This document shows, piece after piece, positions 8,953 to 17,782 of a stretch of 64,000 nucleotides of DNA; the first letter of the stretch is position 1; every line of letters starts with the position of its first letter. The stretch is from the NCBI RefSeq assembly GCF_003384725.1, contig NZ_QNVV01000017.1:1-64000 (forward strand). Direction: 5' to 3'. The notes under the pieces are model-generated. The model ran no database searches, was not told the origin of the DNA, and was given only the letters and a program-made list of their open reading frames with translations. The DNA is from Chryseobacterium pennipullorum. GTDB taxonomy: Bacteria > Bacteroidota > Bacteroidia > Flavobacteriales > Weeksellaceae. The translations under genes were made by a program, and so were the position numbers.

Positions 8953-10035
8953 ATGAGAGATCATTCTTTATTTTTTTTATTCATTGTCTGCATGATGTTT
9001 GCAGGAGCTGTACACAACAAACACCCTAAAATATATAATATGAATACCGACATTTTAACAGAAAAACATCTATTGGGATTAGGAGGAGTCGCCATAGGAA
9101 CTGCTTTTGAAAATATAACGGATGAGCAGGCGTATGAAATACTAAACACCGCCTGGGATACGGGAATCCGGTATTTTGATACCTCTCCATGGTACGGGCT
9201 TACCAAAAGTGAAAGACGCTTCGGACATTTTCTGAAAGATAAAGACAGAGATGATTTTGTTTTTTCTACAAAGGTTGGAAGGCTTTTCACCGAAGTTCCT
9301 GAGTCTGAAGTACCTCCCACGATGTGGAAAAAGCCTCTTAACTATGATTTCCGCCACGATTACACCGCTGATGCCATAAAAAAATCGATTGAGGACAGCC
9401 TGCAGCGCACGGGGCTTGATCATATTGATATTGTATATATCCATGATCTCTCGGAAGACCAGGTAGGTGACCGCTATCCCTATTTCCTGGAACAGGCAAG
9501 GAAAGGAGCCTTCAAAGTGCTTTCCGAAATGCGTGATCAGGGGATGATTAAAGCTTGGGGAATGGGCGTGAACAAAATAGAACCTATTATCGATTGTATA
9601 GCATCTGCAGACCCCGACATCTGTCTTTCTGCAACCCAATATTCTATCCTTGAACATGAAGATGCGGTGGACAGACTTCTTCCTGCCGTAAAAAAGGCCG
9701 GCGTAAAACTGGTTTCCGGAGCGGGATATAATTCAGGGTTTATCGCAGGAAGAGCCCGGTACAATTACAAAGATGTCATTCCAAAAGGAATGGCTGAAAA
9801 ACGTGACCGGATTTCTGAGATTGCCCGAAAATATGAGGCAGATATTATTGCTGCAGCGCTTCATTTTGTATTGGCAGCTGATGAATTTGCTTCCATTATT
9901 CCTGGAGCCGGAAAACCCGAGCAGGTAAAAGATAATATGAGAGCTCTGCAAACAGAGATTCCTTCAGAATTTTGGAACGAGCTGAAAAGGGAAGGCCTGA
10001 TTTATGAGAAAGCTCAAGTTCCCGACCAAAGATAG
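8953..10035 (+). CDS. Aldo/keto reductase, aldose dehydrogenase type
   Basis: 360 residues. An unusual Gly-rich ribosome site (GGAGG, 12 bases upstream of the ATG) supports this start, which gives a hydrophobic leader (FFLFIVCMMFAGAV); most family members begin near the internal Met at about residue 30, so the leader is either a signal peptide or an extension. The barrel has the AKR catalytic set: Asp in RYFDTSPWYG, Tyr in the same motif, Lys in STKVGR and His in YIHDLS. The sequence resembles D-threo-aldose 1-dehydrogenase / pyridoxal dehydrogenase-type AKRs. It is divergent from the NDH-2-like gene. Confidence 0.8.
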   Translation: MRDHSLFFLFIVCMMFAGAVHNKHPKIYNMNTDILTEKHLLGLGGVAIGTAFENITDEQAYEILNTAWDTGIRYFDTSPWYGLTKSERRFGHFLKDKDRDDFVFSTKVGRLFTEVPESEVPPTMWKKPLNYDFRHDYTADAIKKSIEDSLQRTGLDHIDIVYIHDLSEDQVGDRYPYFLEQARKGAFKVLSEMRDQGMIKAWGMGVNKIEPIIDCIASADPDICLSATQYSILEHEDAVDRLLPAVKKAGVKLVSGAGYNSGFIAGRARYNYKDVIPKGMAEKRDRISEIARKYEADIIAAALHFVLAADEFASIIPGAGKPEQVKDNMRALQTEIPSEFWNELKREGLIYEKAQVPDQR

Positions 10036-10105
10036 GCAATGTTTTTGTTGTATATTTCCCCTGTATAATTCAAAGCGTATTACATTTCTGTTATATCATT
10101 AGCGT

Positions 10106-10780
10106 ATGAAAATCTTAATTGTTGAGGATGAACCAGTACTGGCAAGAAGCATCTCTGAATACCTTTCAGAGGAAAATTATCTCTGCGAATCTGCCGGCAG
10201 GTTCAGTGAAGCTATGGAAAAAATAAATCTGTTCCAGTATGACTGTATTGTGCTGGACCTCATGCTTCCGGATGGAAATGGTCTGTGCATTCTTCAGGAA
10301 CTGAAACGACAGCAGAAACAGGACGGTGTTATTATAATTTCTGCTAAAGATGCTCTAGATGATAAGATTGAGGGACTAAGATTGGGGGCTGATGATTATC
10401 TCACCAAGCCTTTTCATCTTTCCGAACTTATGGCAAGGGTGTATTCCATTATCCGCAGAAAGCATTTTGGCAGCTGTAATGTCATAGAACAGAATGAAAT
10501 CAGGATTGATCTGCTGGCTAAAACGGTTAGGGTTAATGAAAATATAGTTGCATTAACTAAAAAAGAGTTTGACCTTCTGATCTATTTTATCGGAAACAAA
10601 AATAAAGTAATTTCCAAAAGCACATTGGCGGAACATCTCTCCGGTGATCTTGCTGATATGCTTGATAATCATGATTTTGTCTATGCCCATGTGAAAAACC
10701 TAAAGAAAAAAATGTATGATGCCGGTTGCGGACAGTATCTGAAGACCGTATATGCCACGGGATATAAGTGGGAGAAATAA
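10106..10780 (+). CDS. OmpR/PhoB-family response regulator
   Basis: 224 residues. The receiver domain (1-118) has the acidic pocket VEDE, the phospho-acceptor Asp51 in VLDLMLPDG, and the conserved Lys in LTKPF. The C-terminal winged helix (about 128-222) carries the OmpR pattern LTKKEFDLLIYF and ends TVYATGYKWEK. The kinase gene starts 30 bases downstream and the PAP2 phosphatase gene follows, so this is probably a three-gene unit with the regulator controlling an envelope phosphatase; the last step is inference. Confidence 0.93.
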   Translation: MKILIVEDEPVLARSISEYLSEENYLCESAGRFSEAMEKINLFQYDCIVLDLMLPDGNGLCILQELKRQQKQDGVIIISAKDALDDKIEGLRLGADDYLTKPFHLSELMARVYSIIRRKHFGSCNVIEQNEIRIDLLAKTVRVNENIVALTKKEFDLLIYFIGNKNKVISKSTLAEHLSGDLADMLDNHDFVYAHVKNLKKKMYDAGCGQYLKTVYATGYKWEK

Positions 10781-10810
10781 GACTGTAGAACATCCATTAA
10801 CTCTATATAG

Positions 10811-12097
10811 TTGAAGCCTCTATTAACCAAAACTACGAAACCTTTTCTTATCTATGTACTTGTTGTACTGATGATAAGTATCCCTGTGTATTATTTTGTG
10901 GTAGATACCATATGGAAAAGTGAACTGGATGAGCATAACCATATCATTATAGAAAAGACGGCATATGAATTTAACCATTTAAAACTTTCAGAAGAGGAAC
11001 TCGAAAAAAGCATTCGCCTGTGGAATCATATCCAGCCTGAAACCAGTATTGAAAAGATCTCCGCTGATTCTGCGAAAAGGGATGTTGTCTACACCAATGA
11101 AATGTATACTTCGTTTTTATCAGGTCATAAAGTGGAGCGGTACAGATGTCTCAAAAAGGTTGTATACATTCAGGACCGCCCTTATCTTTTTACTGTGGAG
11201 ACCAATATTGAAGAAGCTCATGAAACCATCATTGTGATTGCCCTGATTACAGCATTTTTCTTTATACTTATTGTGCTGGGACTGCTGTATCTAAACAGGA
11301 GGTTATCCGTTTCGGTGTGGAAGCCTTTCAGAAATACATTGGACCAGCTGAAGCACTTTAATCTCAACAGCCAGACTACCATTCAGTTTCCATCGTCTGA
11401 TACAAAAGAGTTTGAAGAGCTTAATGAATCGCTTCAAAAACTGATAGAACGGAATGTTTCCGTCTATAAATCCCAGAAAGAATTTACTGAAAATGCATCT
11501 CATGAACTCCAGACTCCACTTGCCATCATGAAGAACAAGCTGGATCTTCTGCTCCAGGATGAGCACCTTACAGAAAACCAGTATCGGATTGCAGAAGAAA
11601 TGAATAGAGCCATTACCAGAAGCTCGAGAATCAATAAAAATCTCCTTCTGCTGGCTAAAATAGACAACAGCCAGTTCGATAATTCTGAGGTCCTCAGGTT
11701 TGATGTTCTTCTTCTTCAAAGCATTGCGCTTTTTCAGGAGCATTTTGACCAGAAAAATATTTCTATCGAGAAACACATTTCAAATGATATTCAGGTTCGT
11801 GGAAACAGTAATCTCACAGAAATACTCATCCATAACCTGATCACCAATGCAATCCGTCACAGCTCTTCCGAGGGGATTGTTGCCTTGAGCCTGAAAGAAT
11901 CTTTTTTCGAAATTTCCAATCCGGGAACAGGGGAACTCAACACGGATTTGATGTTTAAAAGATTTTCAAAACTTTCAGATGACTACAGCGGAAACGGTCT
12001 TGGATTATCTATTATTCAGGAAATCTGCAAATTTCATCAGTGGGGTATCAGCTACAGATTCGAAAATAATCGCCATATTTTTACTATTACTTTTTAG
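10811..12097 (+). CDS. Sensor histidine kinase, TTG start
   Basis: 428 residues from a TTG codon; no ATG lies upstream in frame before the first membrane helix, so TTG is the likely start. Layout: helix 1 (LIYVLVVLMISIPVYYFVV), a periplasmic loop of about 100 residues, helix 2 (IIVIALITAFFFILIVLGLLY), a linker, then the HisKA domain with NASHELQTPLAIM, and the ATPase domain with N-box HNLITNAIRHS and G-box GNGLGLSII. It pairs with the response regulator 30 bases upstream. The signal is unknown. Confidence 0.93.
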   Translation: MKPLLTKTTKPFLIYVLVVLMISIPVYYFVVDTIWKSELDEHNHIIIEKTAYEFNHLKLSEEELEKSIRLWNHIQPETSIEKISADSAKRDVVYTNEMYTSFLSGHKVERYRCLKKVVYIQDRPYLFTVETNIEEAHETIIVIALITAFFFILIVLGLLYLNRRLSVSVWKPFRNTLDQLKHFNLNSQTTIQFPSSDTKEFEELNESLQKLIERNVSVYKSQKEFTENASHELQTPLAIMKNKLDLLLQDEHLTENQYRIAEEMNRAITRSSRINKNLLLLAKIDNSQFDNSEVLRFDVLLLQSIALFQEHFDQKNISIEKHISNDIQVRGNSNLTEILIHNLITNAIRHSSSEGIVALSLKESFFEISNPGTGELNTDLMFKRFSKLSDDYSGNGLGLSIIQEICKFHQWGISYRFENNRHIFTITF

Positions 12098-12186
12098 CGA
12101 AAAAGGGAAGATTTATAACAATTCAGAATTTATTCTAAATCGGTTTGCATTTTTGTACGAGAATATATGGAAGTATACAGTACAAG

Positions 12187-12975
12187 ATGAAAAAAATATT
12201 TATTTACTCCGGTATTTTTATGACGATGCTGGGGAAAGCTGCGGTAAAGAATGATACGGTAAGAATAGAGGAGCCCAAACAAGACAGCCTTATCACAGGC
12301 ATTCAAAAAAATAGGCTGAATTATAAAAGCCTCATTATACCTGCCGCATTCATTGGTTACGGAATAGCGGGATTAACCACAAAAGGACTACGGGAACTTA
12401 ATGTGGATACCAAAAAGGAAATTAATGAACACCAACCCACCCGGATCAAATTTGATGACTACACTCAATATGCTCCGGGACTTATCGTGTATGGGCTGAA
12501 CCTCGCAGGCGTAAAAGGGAAACATAATTTACGTGACCGGACGATTATCTATGCTTCTTCTCAACTGATTGCCGCTACTTTTACATTGCCATTAAAATAC
12601 CTCATAAAAGAGGAGAGACCCGATGGATCCAATACCATGTCCTTTCCTTCCGGGCACGCGGCGACTGCATTTTCAAATGCTCAATTTATGTTCCGGGAAT
12701 ACAAGGATACCAATTTTTGGCTGAGTCTCTCCGGATATCCTTTTGCGGTTTTTACCGGAGTATACCGGATGCTGAATGATAAGCACTGGCTTGGAGATGT
12801 AGTAGCAGGAACAGGTTTTGGAATCCTTTCCACAGAACTGGCGTATTGGCTGTTTCCGAAAATTGATGCTTTACTCCGCGGAAAACATAAGAATAAACCC
12901 CAGCTTTCTTCAACGATGGTGATGCCGTTTTATCAGAACAATGCGGTGGGAATAGGGCTGATTAAGAGTTTTTAG
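12187..12975 (+). CDS. PAP2-family membrane phosphatase
   Basis: 262 residues from the ATG at 12187; a longer frame from a TTG at 12145 lacks the signal-like N-terminus (KKIFIYSGIFMTML). The three acid phosphatase signature motifs are visible: KYLIKEERP, SFPSGHAATAF and YRMLNDKHWLGDV. Family members remove phosphate from lipids such as undecaprenyl pyrophosphate, phosphatidylglycerophosphate or lipid A at the outer face of the inner membrane. The preceding two-component system ends 89 bases upstream, suggesting linked regulation. Which lipid is acted on cannot be told from sequence. Confidence 0.88.
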   Translation: MKKIFIYSGIFMTMLGKAAVKNDTVRIEEPKQDSLITGIQKNRLNYKSLIIPAAFIGYGIAGLTTKGLRELNVDTKKEINEHQPTRIKFDDYTQYAPGLIVYGLNLAGVKGKHNLRDRTIIYASSQLIAATFTLPLKYLIKEERPDGSNTMSFPSGHAATAFSNAQFMFREYKDTNFWLSLSGYPFAVFTGVYRMLNDKHWLGDVVAGTGFGILSTELAYWLFPKIDALLRGKHKNKPQLSSTMVMPFYQNNAVGIGLIKSF

Positions 12976-13017
12976 ATCTAAAGAGAGAGGTTTTTAAGGA
13001 TAGGGCTCAAAAGTTGG

Positions 13018-13079
13018 GGCAAGGTCAATTTTTAGCGTATGATTCCAGTCTTGAACTTTTGCTTCAAGGCAAAAGTTTA
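13018..13079 (-). repeat. Inverted partial copy of the dispersed repeat
   Basis: Reads as the reverse complement of the part of the repeat core that contains CTTGAAGCAAAAG and ATTCAAGACTGGAATCAT, with a short deletion. It lies between convergent genes and has no coding content. Confidence 0.8.
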
Positions 13080-13120
13080 GATTAAGAAAATACGATCTTC
13101 CTGCAATTATGCACGAATTC

Positions 13121-13924
13121 TTACACTACTTTTGCTTTGCGTACGACCCTTGCCAGCAAAGCCGGAAAGAATCTTTTAAGATAGATTCCCATCACTTCTT
13201 TACCACCTATGGCTTTCTGGTTTTTCTTTTTTTCAATGGCATCAAGCATTTTTCCGGCAAAAATATCAACGGGCATTCCTTTTCCGGTGGCATCATCCAT
13301 GGTTCCCTGCTGTGAACCGTCTCCGGTAACAGCATTAATGGATATATTGGTCTGTATAAACCCTGGACAGATGATGGTAACCAGAATTTTATCATCGTAT
13401 AGCTCTGCCCGTAATGCATCAAAAAAGCCATGAAGTGCATGTTTTGCTCCTGCATACCCGCTCCTCATAGGGGCACCGAAAATTCCCATAAGGCTAGAGA
13501 CAACGGCAATCTGACCGCCACCATTGTCCATCATATAAGGGACTACAGCTTTTGTCAGGGCTACGGTTCCGATGTAATCTACATCCATTAAGCGTTTATC
13601 AACCTCGATATCTGTATCTATGGCCAAAGAACGTTGTGAAAGCCCTGCATTATTAATCAGGATATCCACTTTTCCAAACTTTCCGATGGCTTGGGAAGCC
13701 TTCTCCGGCATGTCCTTATAATGCAGCAGATCCAGCGGAAGTATAGCATACCGGTCAGGTTGAAGACCGGATCTTTCGGCGACCCGGTGCAGTTCTTCTT
13801 CCTTTCTGGACGACAGAATGATTTTCGCATTGCTTTTTGCAGCAAGTTCTTTTACCAGCGCTTCTCCGATTCCTGACGATGCCCCGGTAATCCAAACTAC
13901 TTTATCATTAAAATACCTGCTCAT
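13121..13924 (-). CDS. SDR-family NAD(P)-dependent oxidoreductase
   Basis: 267 residues, normal length for a classical SDR. Cofactor motif TGASSGIGE at residues 13-21, NNAG (LINNAGLSQRS), catalytic Ser in VSSLMG and the YAGAK active-site motif are all intact. The sequence resembles the DHRS7-like group of SDRs; substrate unknown. It lies 28 bases downstream of the FAD-dependent dehydrogenase gene on the same strand, so the two are probably one operon. Confidence 0.88.
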   Translation of the reverse strand: MSRYFNDKVVWITGASSGIGEALVKELAAKSNAKIILSSRKEEELHRVAERSGLQPDRYAILPLDLLHYKDMPEKASQAIGKFGKVDILINNAGLSQRSLAIDTDIEVDKRLMDVDYIGTVALTKAVVPYMMDNGGGQIAVVSSLMGIFGAPMRSGYAGAKHALHGFFDALRAELYDDKILVTIICPGFIQTNISINAVTGDGSQQGTMDDATGKGMPVDIFAGKMLDAIEKKKNQKAIGGKEVMGIYLKRFFPALLARVVRKAKVV

Positions 13925-13952
13925 TATAGATAGATTGTCAATTCAAATGTTG

Positions 13953-15614
13953 TTATTGTATTCCGGCTATATATTTTCCGGCTTTCATTCCCGAGAAAAT
14001 ACATCCACCCAGAAATGTTCCTTCCAAAGCACGGTAGCCATGCATACCGCCCCCTCCAAATCCAGCAGCCTCACCCGCAGCATACAGTCCTTCAATGATG
14101 CTGTCATCTTCGCGGAGAACCTGCCCGTTCAGATTGGTTTTTATACCACCCAGCGTTTTTCGGGTTAGGATATTGAGACGCACAGCAATGAGCGGGCCGT
14201 TTTCAGGGGCTAATATCTTATGTGGAGAGGCCACACGTCCGAGCTTGTCACCCAGATAGTTCCGGGTATTCCTTATATAATTGACCTGGGTATCCTTAGA
14301 AAATTGATGATCCAGTTCCCGGTCCCGGGCTTCAATCTGGGATTTTATTTTTTCATATTTCAGAAGATGGTCCCCGGACAGCTTATTCATCCGATTCACG
14401 AGGTCTTCCAGATTGTCAGAAACAATAAAATCTTTCCCATGTTCCTTAAAGGCTTCCACAGGTCCCGGTGCCTTCCTTCCGAAAATTCTTTTCAGAAAAA
14501 GAGCGTAATCCCTGTTGGTAATATCCGGATTCTGCTCAGAGCCGGAAAGGGCAAATTCCTTTTTAATAATTTTTTGAGTAAGGATAAACCATGAATATGA
14601 AAACCCTGTATCCTGGATGTATTTTAAAGTTCCCAAGGTGTCAAATCCAGGTAAAAAAGGTGCCGGAAGCCGGTTTCCCCGGGCATCAAACCATAAGGAA
14701 GAAGGACCCGGTAATATTCTGATTCCATGATCTGGCCAGATGGGATTCCAGTTTTGAAGACCTTCCGTATAATGCCACATCCTGTCGGGGTTGATAATAT
14801 CGGCACCGGCATTTTCTGCAATGCCTATCATCTTCCCATCCACATAGGCAGGTACTCCGCAAACCATATGCTCAGGGGCCTTTCCCAATCTTTCAGGCCA
14901 GTTTTTCCGGACCAGTTCATGATTGGCACCTATGCCTCCGGAAGCGATCAGTATGTGGGGAGCATTATAGTCAAAGTGGGCAATAATATTCCTGTTGGTG
15001 GCGACACCTCTTTCCTGATCATCTTCTTCCAGAATATCGCCTTTCACACCGGTTGCTCTGCCATTTTCAACTTTTAATTCTGTTACCCGATGTCTGAATT
15101 TCATCCGGAGCAGTCCTTTATCTCTGGCTTGGTATGCTTTATCTACAAAGGGCTTGATTACTCCCGTGCCAGTTCCCCAGCTTACGTGAAAGCGGGGTAC
15201 GGAATTTCCGTGACCGGTTGCTGATCCGTCTCCACGTTCTGCCCATCCTACCATAAACATCAGCTTGATTCCCAGGCTGGAAATGTATTTGTATTTTTCA
15301 CCTGCCGCGAATTTCAGGTAGGCTTCTGCCCATTGGCGGGGCCAGTAATCTTCTTTTCGGTCAAAACCCGCTGTTCCTTTCCAGTCCTGGAGCGCCAGCT
15401 CATAAGAATCTTTAATTCCCATTCTTCGCTGCTGGGGCGAATTGATGAGAAAGAGACCTCCGAATGACCAGAACGCCTGGCCACCTATATTTTGCTCAGT
15501 TTCCTGATCCAGTAAAAGTACTTTTTTTCCGGTATTGGTCATTTCCATTGCAGCAGTAAGTCCTGCCAGTCCGGTTCCTATGATAATAGCATCAGGCTGG
15601 AATTTTTCCTCCAT
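13953..15614 (-). CDS. FAD-binding dehydrogenase (fumarate reductase/KSTD-like flavoprotein)
   Basis: 553 residues. The N-terminus has the FAD Rossmann motif IIGTGLAGLTAAMEM and the acidic end of strand 2 (LLDQE). The C-terminus has the second FAD contact of the fumarate reductase / 3-ketosteroid dehydrogenase fold: GLYAAGEAAGFGGGGMHG then ALEGTFLGGCIFSG. Internal RALEGT and TLGGIKTNLNG are typical of the FAD_binding_2 family. These enzymes oxidise or reduce C-C bonds, but the substrate cannot be named. The SDR gene follows at 28 bases, suggesting a joint redox pathway. Confidence 0.85.
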   Translation of the reverse strand: MEEKFQPDAIIIGTGLAGLTAAMEMTNTGKKVLLLDQETEQNIGGQAFWSFGGLFLINSPQQRRMGIKDSYELALQDWKGTAGFDRKEDYWPRQWAEAYLKFAAGEKYKYISSLGIKLMFMVGWAERGDGSATGHGNSVPRFHVSWGTGTGVIKPFVDKAYQARDKGLLRMKFRHRVTELKVENGRATGVKGDILEEDDQERGVATNRNIIAHFDYNAPHILIASGGIGANHELVRKNWPERLGKAPEHMVCGVPAYVDGKMIGIAENAGADIINPDRMWHYTEGLQNWNPIWPDHGIRILPGPSSLWFDARGNRLPAPFLPGFDTLGTLKYIQDTGFSYSWFILTQKIIKKEFALSGSEQNPDITNRDYALFLKRIFGRKAPGPVEAFKEHGKDFIVSDNLEDLVNRMNKLSGDHLLKYEKIKSQIEARDRELDHQFSKDTQVNYIRNTRNYLGDKLGRVASPHKILAPENGPLIAVRLNILTRKTLGGIKTNLNGQVLREDDSIIEGLYAAGEAAGFGGGGMHGYRALEGTFLGGCIFSGMKAGKYIAGIQ

Positions 15615-15789
15615 TTTTCAACGGTATTTTTATTGAATATTACTTTACATAAATGTATAAAATATTTGTATCTTAATGAATAAAACGTTTTAAAATATAT
15701 CGCAGTTTCATTTTAAAATTGAATAATTACCCACATAAAAGTGCTATTCTTTATCTTTGCCATGATCGAAAATTATGTAAGACTATACT

Positions 15790-16068
15790 ATGAAAGAATC
15801 CAAAAAATACAAAGCATTTTCCATAGACAGTGACGGCACACGCCACCTTATTGAGGCTGACACCATTATTATTCAGCTTGAAGAAGAGGAGATTGAGATT
15901 TCCCTTCTGCCGCCACACCCTGTCTTTCAGGGGAAACTGACTTTGACCACCGGATCTGCTGTTCGTGGTCGTGAACAGGAGAGAGGAGCGGGGACGCATT
16001 TTACGATAGAGCCTGGGGCTTCTAATGTAATCCACATCACTCCCAAAAAATATGCAAAAGGGAAGTAG
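15790..16068 (+). CDS. Small conserved-looking protein of unknown function
   Basis: 92 residues, not recognised. It is soluble, with an acidic strand-rich middle (IIIQLEEEEIEISLLPP) and a polar C-terminus ending KYAKGK. No signal peptide, cysteine or known motif is seen. A TATCTTTG -7-like box lies at 15752-15759, 30 bases before the start, which supports real expression. It sits divergent from the FAD dehydrogenase and 64 bases before the rhodanese gene. Antisense frames here have no support. Confidence 0.55.
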   Translation: MKESKKYKAFSIDSDGTRHLIEADTIIIQLEEEEIEISLLPPHPVFQGKLTLTTGSAVRGREQERGAGTHFTIEPGASNVIHITPKKYAKGK

Positions 16069-16086
16069 ATTTCCGACCATACTGGC

Positions 16087-16118
16087 TTTCTTTCCTTAGC
16101 AAAACATTTTTATCTTTG
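16087..16118 (+). promoter_or_regulatory. Possible promoter of the rhodanese/TlpA pair
   Basis: TATCTTTG at 16111-16118 fits the Bacteroidota -7 box TAnnTTTG, 14 bases before the ATG. The upstream element is only TTTC at 16087-16090 with a 20-base spacer, so the -33 match is imperfect. Confidence 0.4.
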
Positions 16119-16132
16119 TTAAAAATAGAAAA

Positions 16133-16561
16133 ATGAAGTATTTGTTTATTATGCTTTGCCTTGTCTGCTCCTTTTTCAGCCAGGCCCAGCAAAAACAAGA
16201 TCCATGGAAAGACAGCCAGCTGATGGATCCCGCACTGCTGGCTTCAAGAATTGTGCAGAATAAGGTAAAAGACCTGGTGATTATTTCGGTAGGGCCTGAG
16301 GCTATTGTAAAAGGTTCTGTAGACATAGGGCCGACTCATGAGCCTGAAAATCTTGAAAAATTAAGAAATTATCTAAAAGATATACCCCAGGATAAGGAAG
16401 TGGTAATCTACTGCGGTTGCTGCCCGTTTGTAAAATGTCCCAACATTCATCCGGCTTTCGCATTGCTGATGGAAATGGGCTTTACCAAGGCAAAGCTTCT
16501 TAACCTCCCTAAAAACATCAAAACCGACTGGCTGGATAAAGATTACCCCACCAATGATTAG
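16133..16561 (+). CDS. Secreted rhodanese-like protein
   Basis: 142 residues with a signal peptide (LFIMLCLVCSFFSQA). The rest is one rhodanese-like domain: LLASRI, then a strand, and a cysteine-rich loop VVIYCGCCPFVKCPNI where classical rhodaneses have the catalytic Cys after a beta strand. The extra cysteines of YCGCCP suggest thiol redox or metal/sulfur handling rather than thiosulfate sulfurtransferase activity; this is inference. The stop codon is followed after one base by the ATG of the TlpA-like thioredoxin, so the two are translationally close and probably work together in the periplasm. Confidence 0.8.
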   Translation: MKYLFIMLCLVCSFFSQAQQKQDPWKDSQLMDPALLASRIVQNKVKDLVIISVGPEAIVKGSVDIGPTHEPENLEKLRNYLKDIPQDKEVVIYCGCCPFVKCPNIHPAFALLMEMGFTKAKLLNLPKNIKTDWLDKDYPTND

Positions 16562-16562
16562 T

Positions 16563-17066
16563 ATGAAGAACCATTTTACCTTATTCTTTTTTATTGTGTT
16601 TTCGGGATATCTATTCTCACAGAACAAAATAGAAACAGGAAAAAAAGCTCCTGAAATTACCCTGTCCAAAGCAGATGGATCGTCCTTTTCTCTGTCAAGT
16701 CTTAAAGGAAAGGTGGTCCTGATTGATTTTTGGGCGACCTGGTGTGCTCCATGTGTAGAAGAACAGCCTGCACTGAAAACATTGTATGACACCTATTCTG
16801 ATCAGGTGGAAAATAATCAATTTGAAATTTTGGGTGTTTCTCTGGATAAAAGTAAAGAAAGCTGGCAGAAAGCAATCGACAGATTTTCGATAAGCTGGCC
16901 CCAGGTCAGCGACTTGAAATTTTGGAAAAGCCCGGTAGCAAAATCGTATGAGATCGATGAGCTTCCTTTTAATGTCATTGTAGACGGTGAGGGAACTATT
17001 ATTGCCAAAAACCTTCATGGCAAAGATCTAGAAGTGTTTTTAAAGAAAACCTTTACTCAGAAGTAA
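16563..17066 (+). CDS. TlpA-like periplasmic thioredoxin
   Basis: 167 residues from the ATG at 16563; an ATG at 16554 would add three residues and overlap the rhodanese gene by eight bases. Signal peptide (TLFFFIVFSGYLFS), then a thioredoxin/AhpC-TSA fold with ETGKKAPEITLSKADG, the active site FWATWCAPCVEE, and the cis-Pro region ELPFNVIVDGEG. This is the TlpA/ResA type that reduces or oxidises disulfides of exported proteins. It is paired with the upstream rhodanese-like gene. Confidence 0.88.
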   Translation: MKNHFTLFFFIVFSGYLFSQNKIETGKKAPEITLSKADGSSFSLSSLKGKVVLIDFWATWCAPCVEEQPALKTLYDTYSDQVENNQFEILGVSLDKSKESWQKAIDRFSISWPQVSDLKFWKSPVAKSYEIDELPFNVIVDGEGTIIAKNLHGKDLEVFLKKTFTQK

Positions 17067-17196
17067 AACCATGGCCAGTCCTAAATAAGCGTTACAGATT
17101 AATAGGAAAAGTTATTAATCATTTATAAGATAGTTGTCGGTTTATTTCGGCAACTATCTTTGTTTTTATTATTTGCTTTAAAATATTAGTTTACTT

Positions 17197-17364
17197 TTTT
17201 ACAAGAGCTGTAAAGCTTGAACCTGTTTTTTTAACGCAGCGTTCGCAAAGTTATTGGTGTTGTGTATGATTTTCGCTTGCAATGGCACTTCGTTCAGCAA
17301 GGTTTTTTTCTGCTGAGTGAAACGCTTTAGCGATCGTTTTTTGTATAAGAACTACGAAAACTTA
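17197..17364. repeat. 168-bp direct repeat, first copy
   Basis: Begins TTTTACAAGAGCTGTAAAGC and ends AACTACGAAAACTTA. Nearly identical to 17515-17681 (one T fewer there). Offset between copies is 318 bases. Confidence 0.95.
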
Positions 17365-17394
17365 GCGCCTCATTGCGTGGTGAATAATTTATTT

Positions 17395-17568
17395 TCACTT
17401 AATATAATAGTCTTTCGGCTGTAAGACTTCAGCTCCCCGGATTTCAGATTGAATAAAATAGACTCCGGCAGGTATCGCCAAAATATCAATGCCTTTGCCT
17501 TCAGTGCTCTGCTCTTTTACAAGAGCTGTAAAGCTTGAACCTGTTTTTTTAACGCAGCGTTCGCAAAG
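17395..17568 (-). pseudogene. Remnant of a T9SS-sorted protein C-terminus
   Basis: Read on the minus strand, an open frame without start gives GSSFTALVKEQ, then IDILAIPAGVYFIQSEI, then KDYYIK and stop. This is the usual end of a type A T9SS sorting domain (pattern: hydrophobic strand, aGVYfi, K-rich tail). A stop codon lies just upstream at 17569-17571 and no ATG is available, so only the tail of a former gene survives. Its upstream part lies inside the second copy of the 168-bp repeat, and the first copy carries the same GSSFTALVK coding stretch cut short by a stop. Confidence 0.6.
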
Positions 17569-17681
17569 TTATTGGTGTTGTGTATGATTTTCGCTTGCAA
17601 TGGCACTTCGTTCAGCAAGGTTTTTTTCTGCTGAGTGAAACGCTTTAGCGATCGTTTTTGTATAAGAACTACGAAAACTTA
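17515..17681. repeat. 168-bp direct repeat, second copy
   Basis: Second copy of the segment at 17197-17364. The duplication includes part of the T9SS-tail reading frame, so it postdates or accompanied decay of that gene. Confidence 0.95.
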
Positions 17682-17782
17682 CAGCCGTACAAATGGTAAA
17701 ACTATTTTGTTTTGATATACATTTCAACGTCATTGATATACTGTACGAAAAACATCTGTTTTCTACGGTATAACTTTACTTT

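Larger units (their letters stand above)
17067..17782. other. Intergenic region with duplicated segment and gene remnant
   Basis: About 715 bases without an intact gene. It holds two copies of a 168-base segment and, between them on the minus strand, the decayed tail of a T9SS-sorted protein; each is listed separately. Confidence 0.75.
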
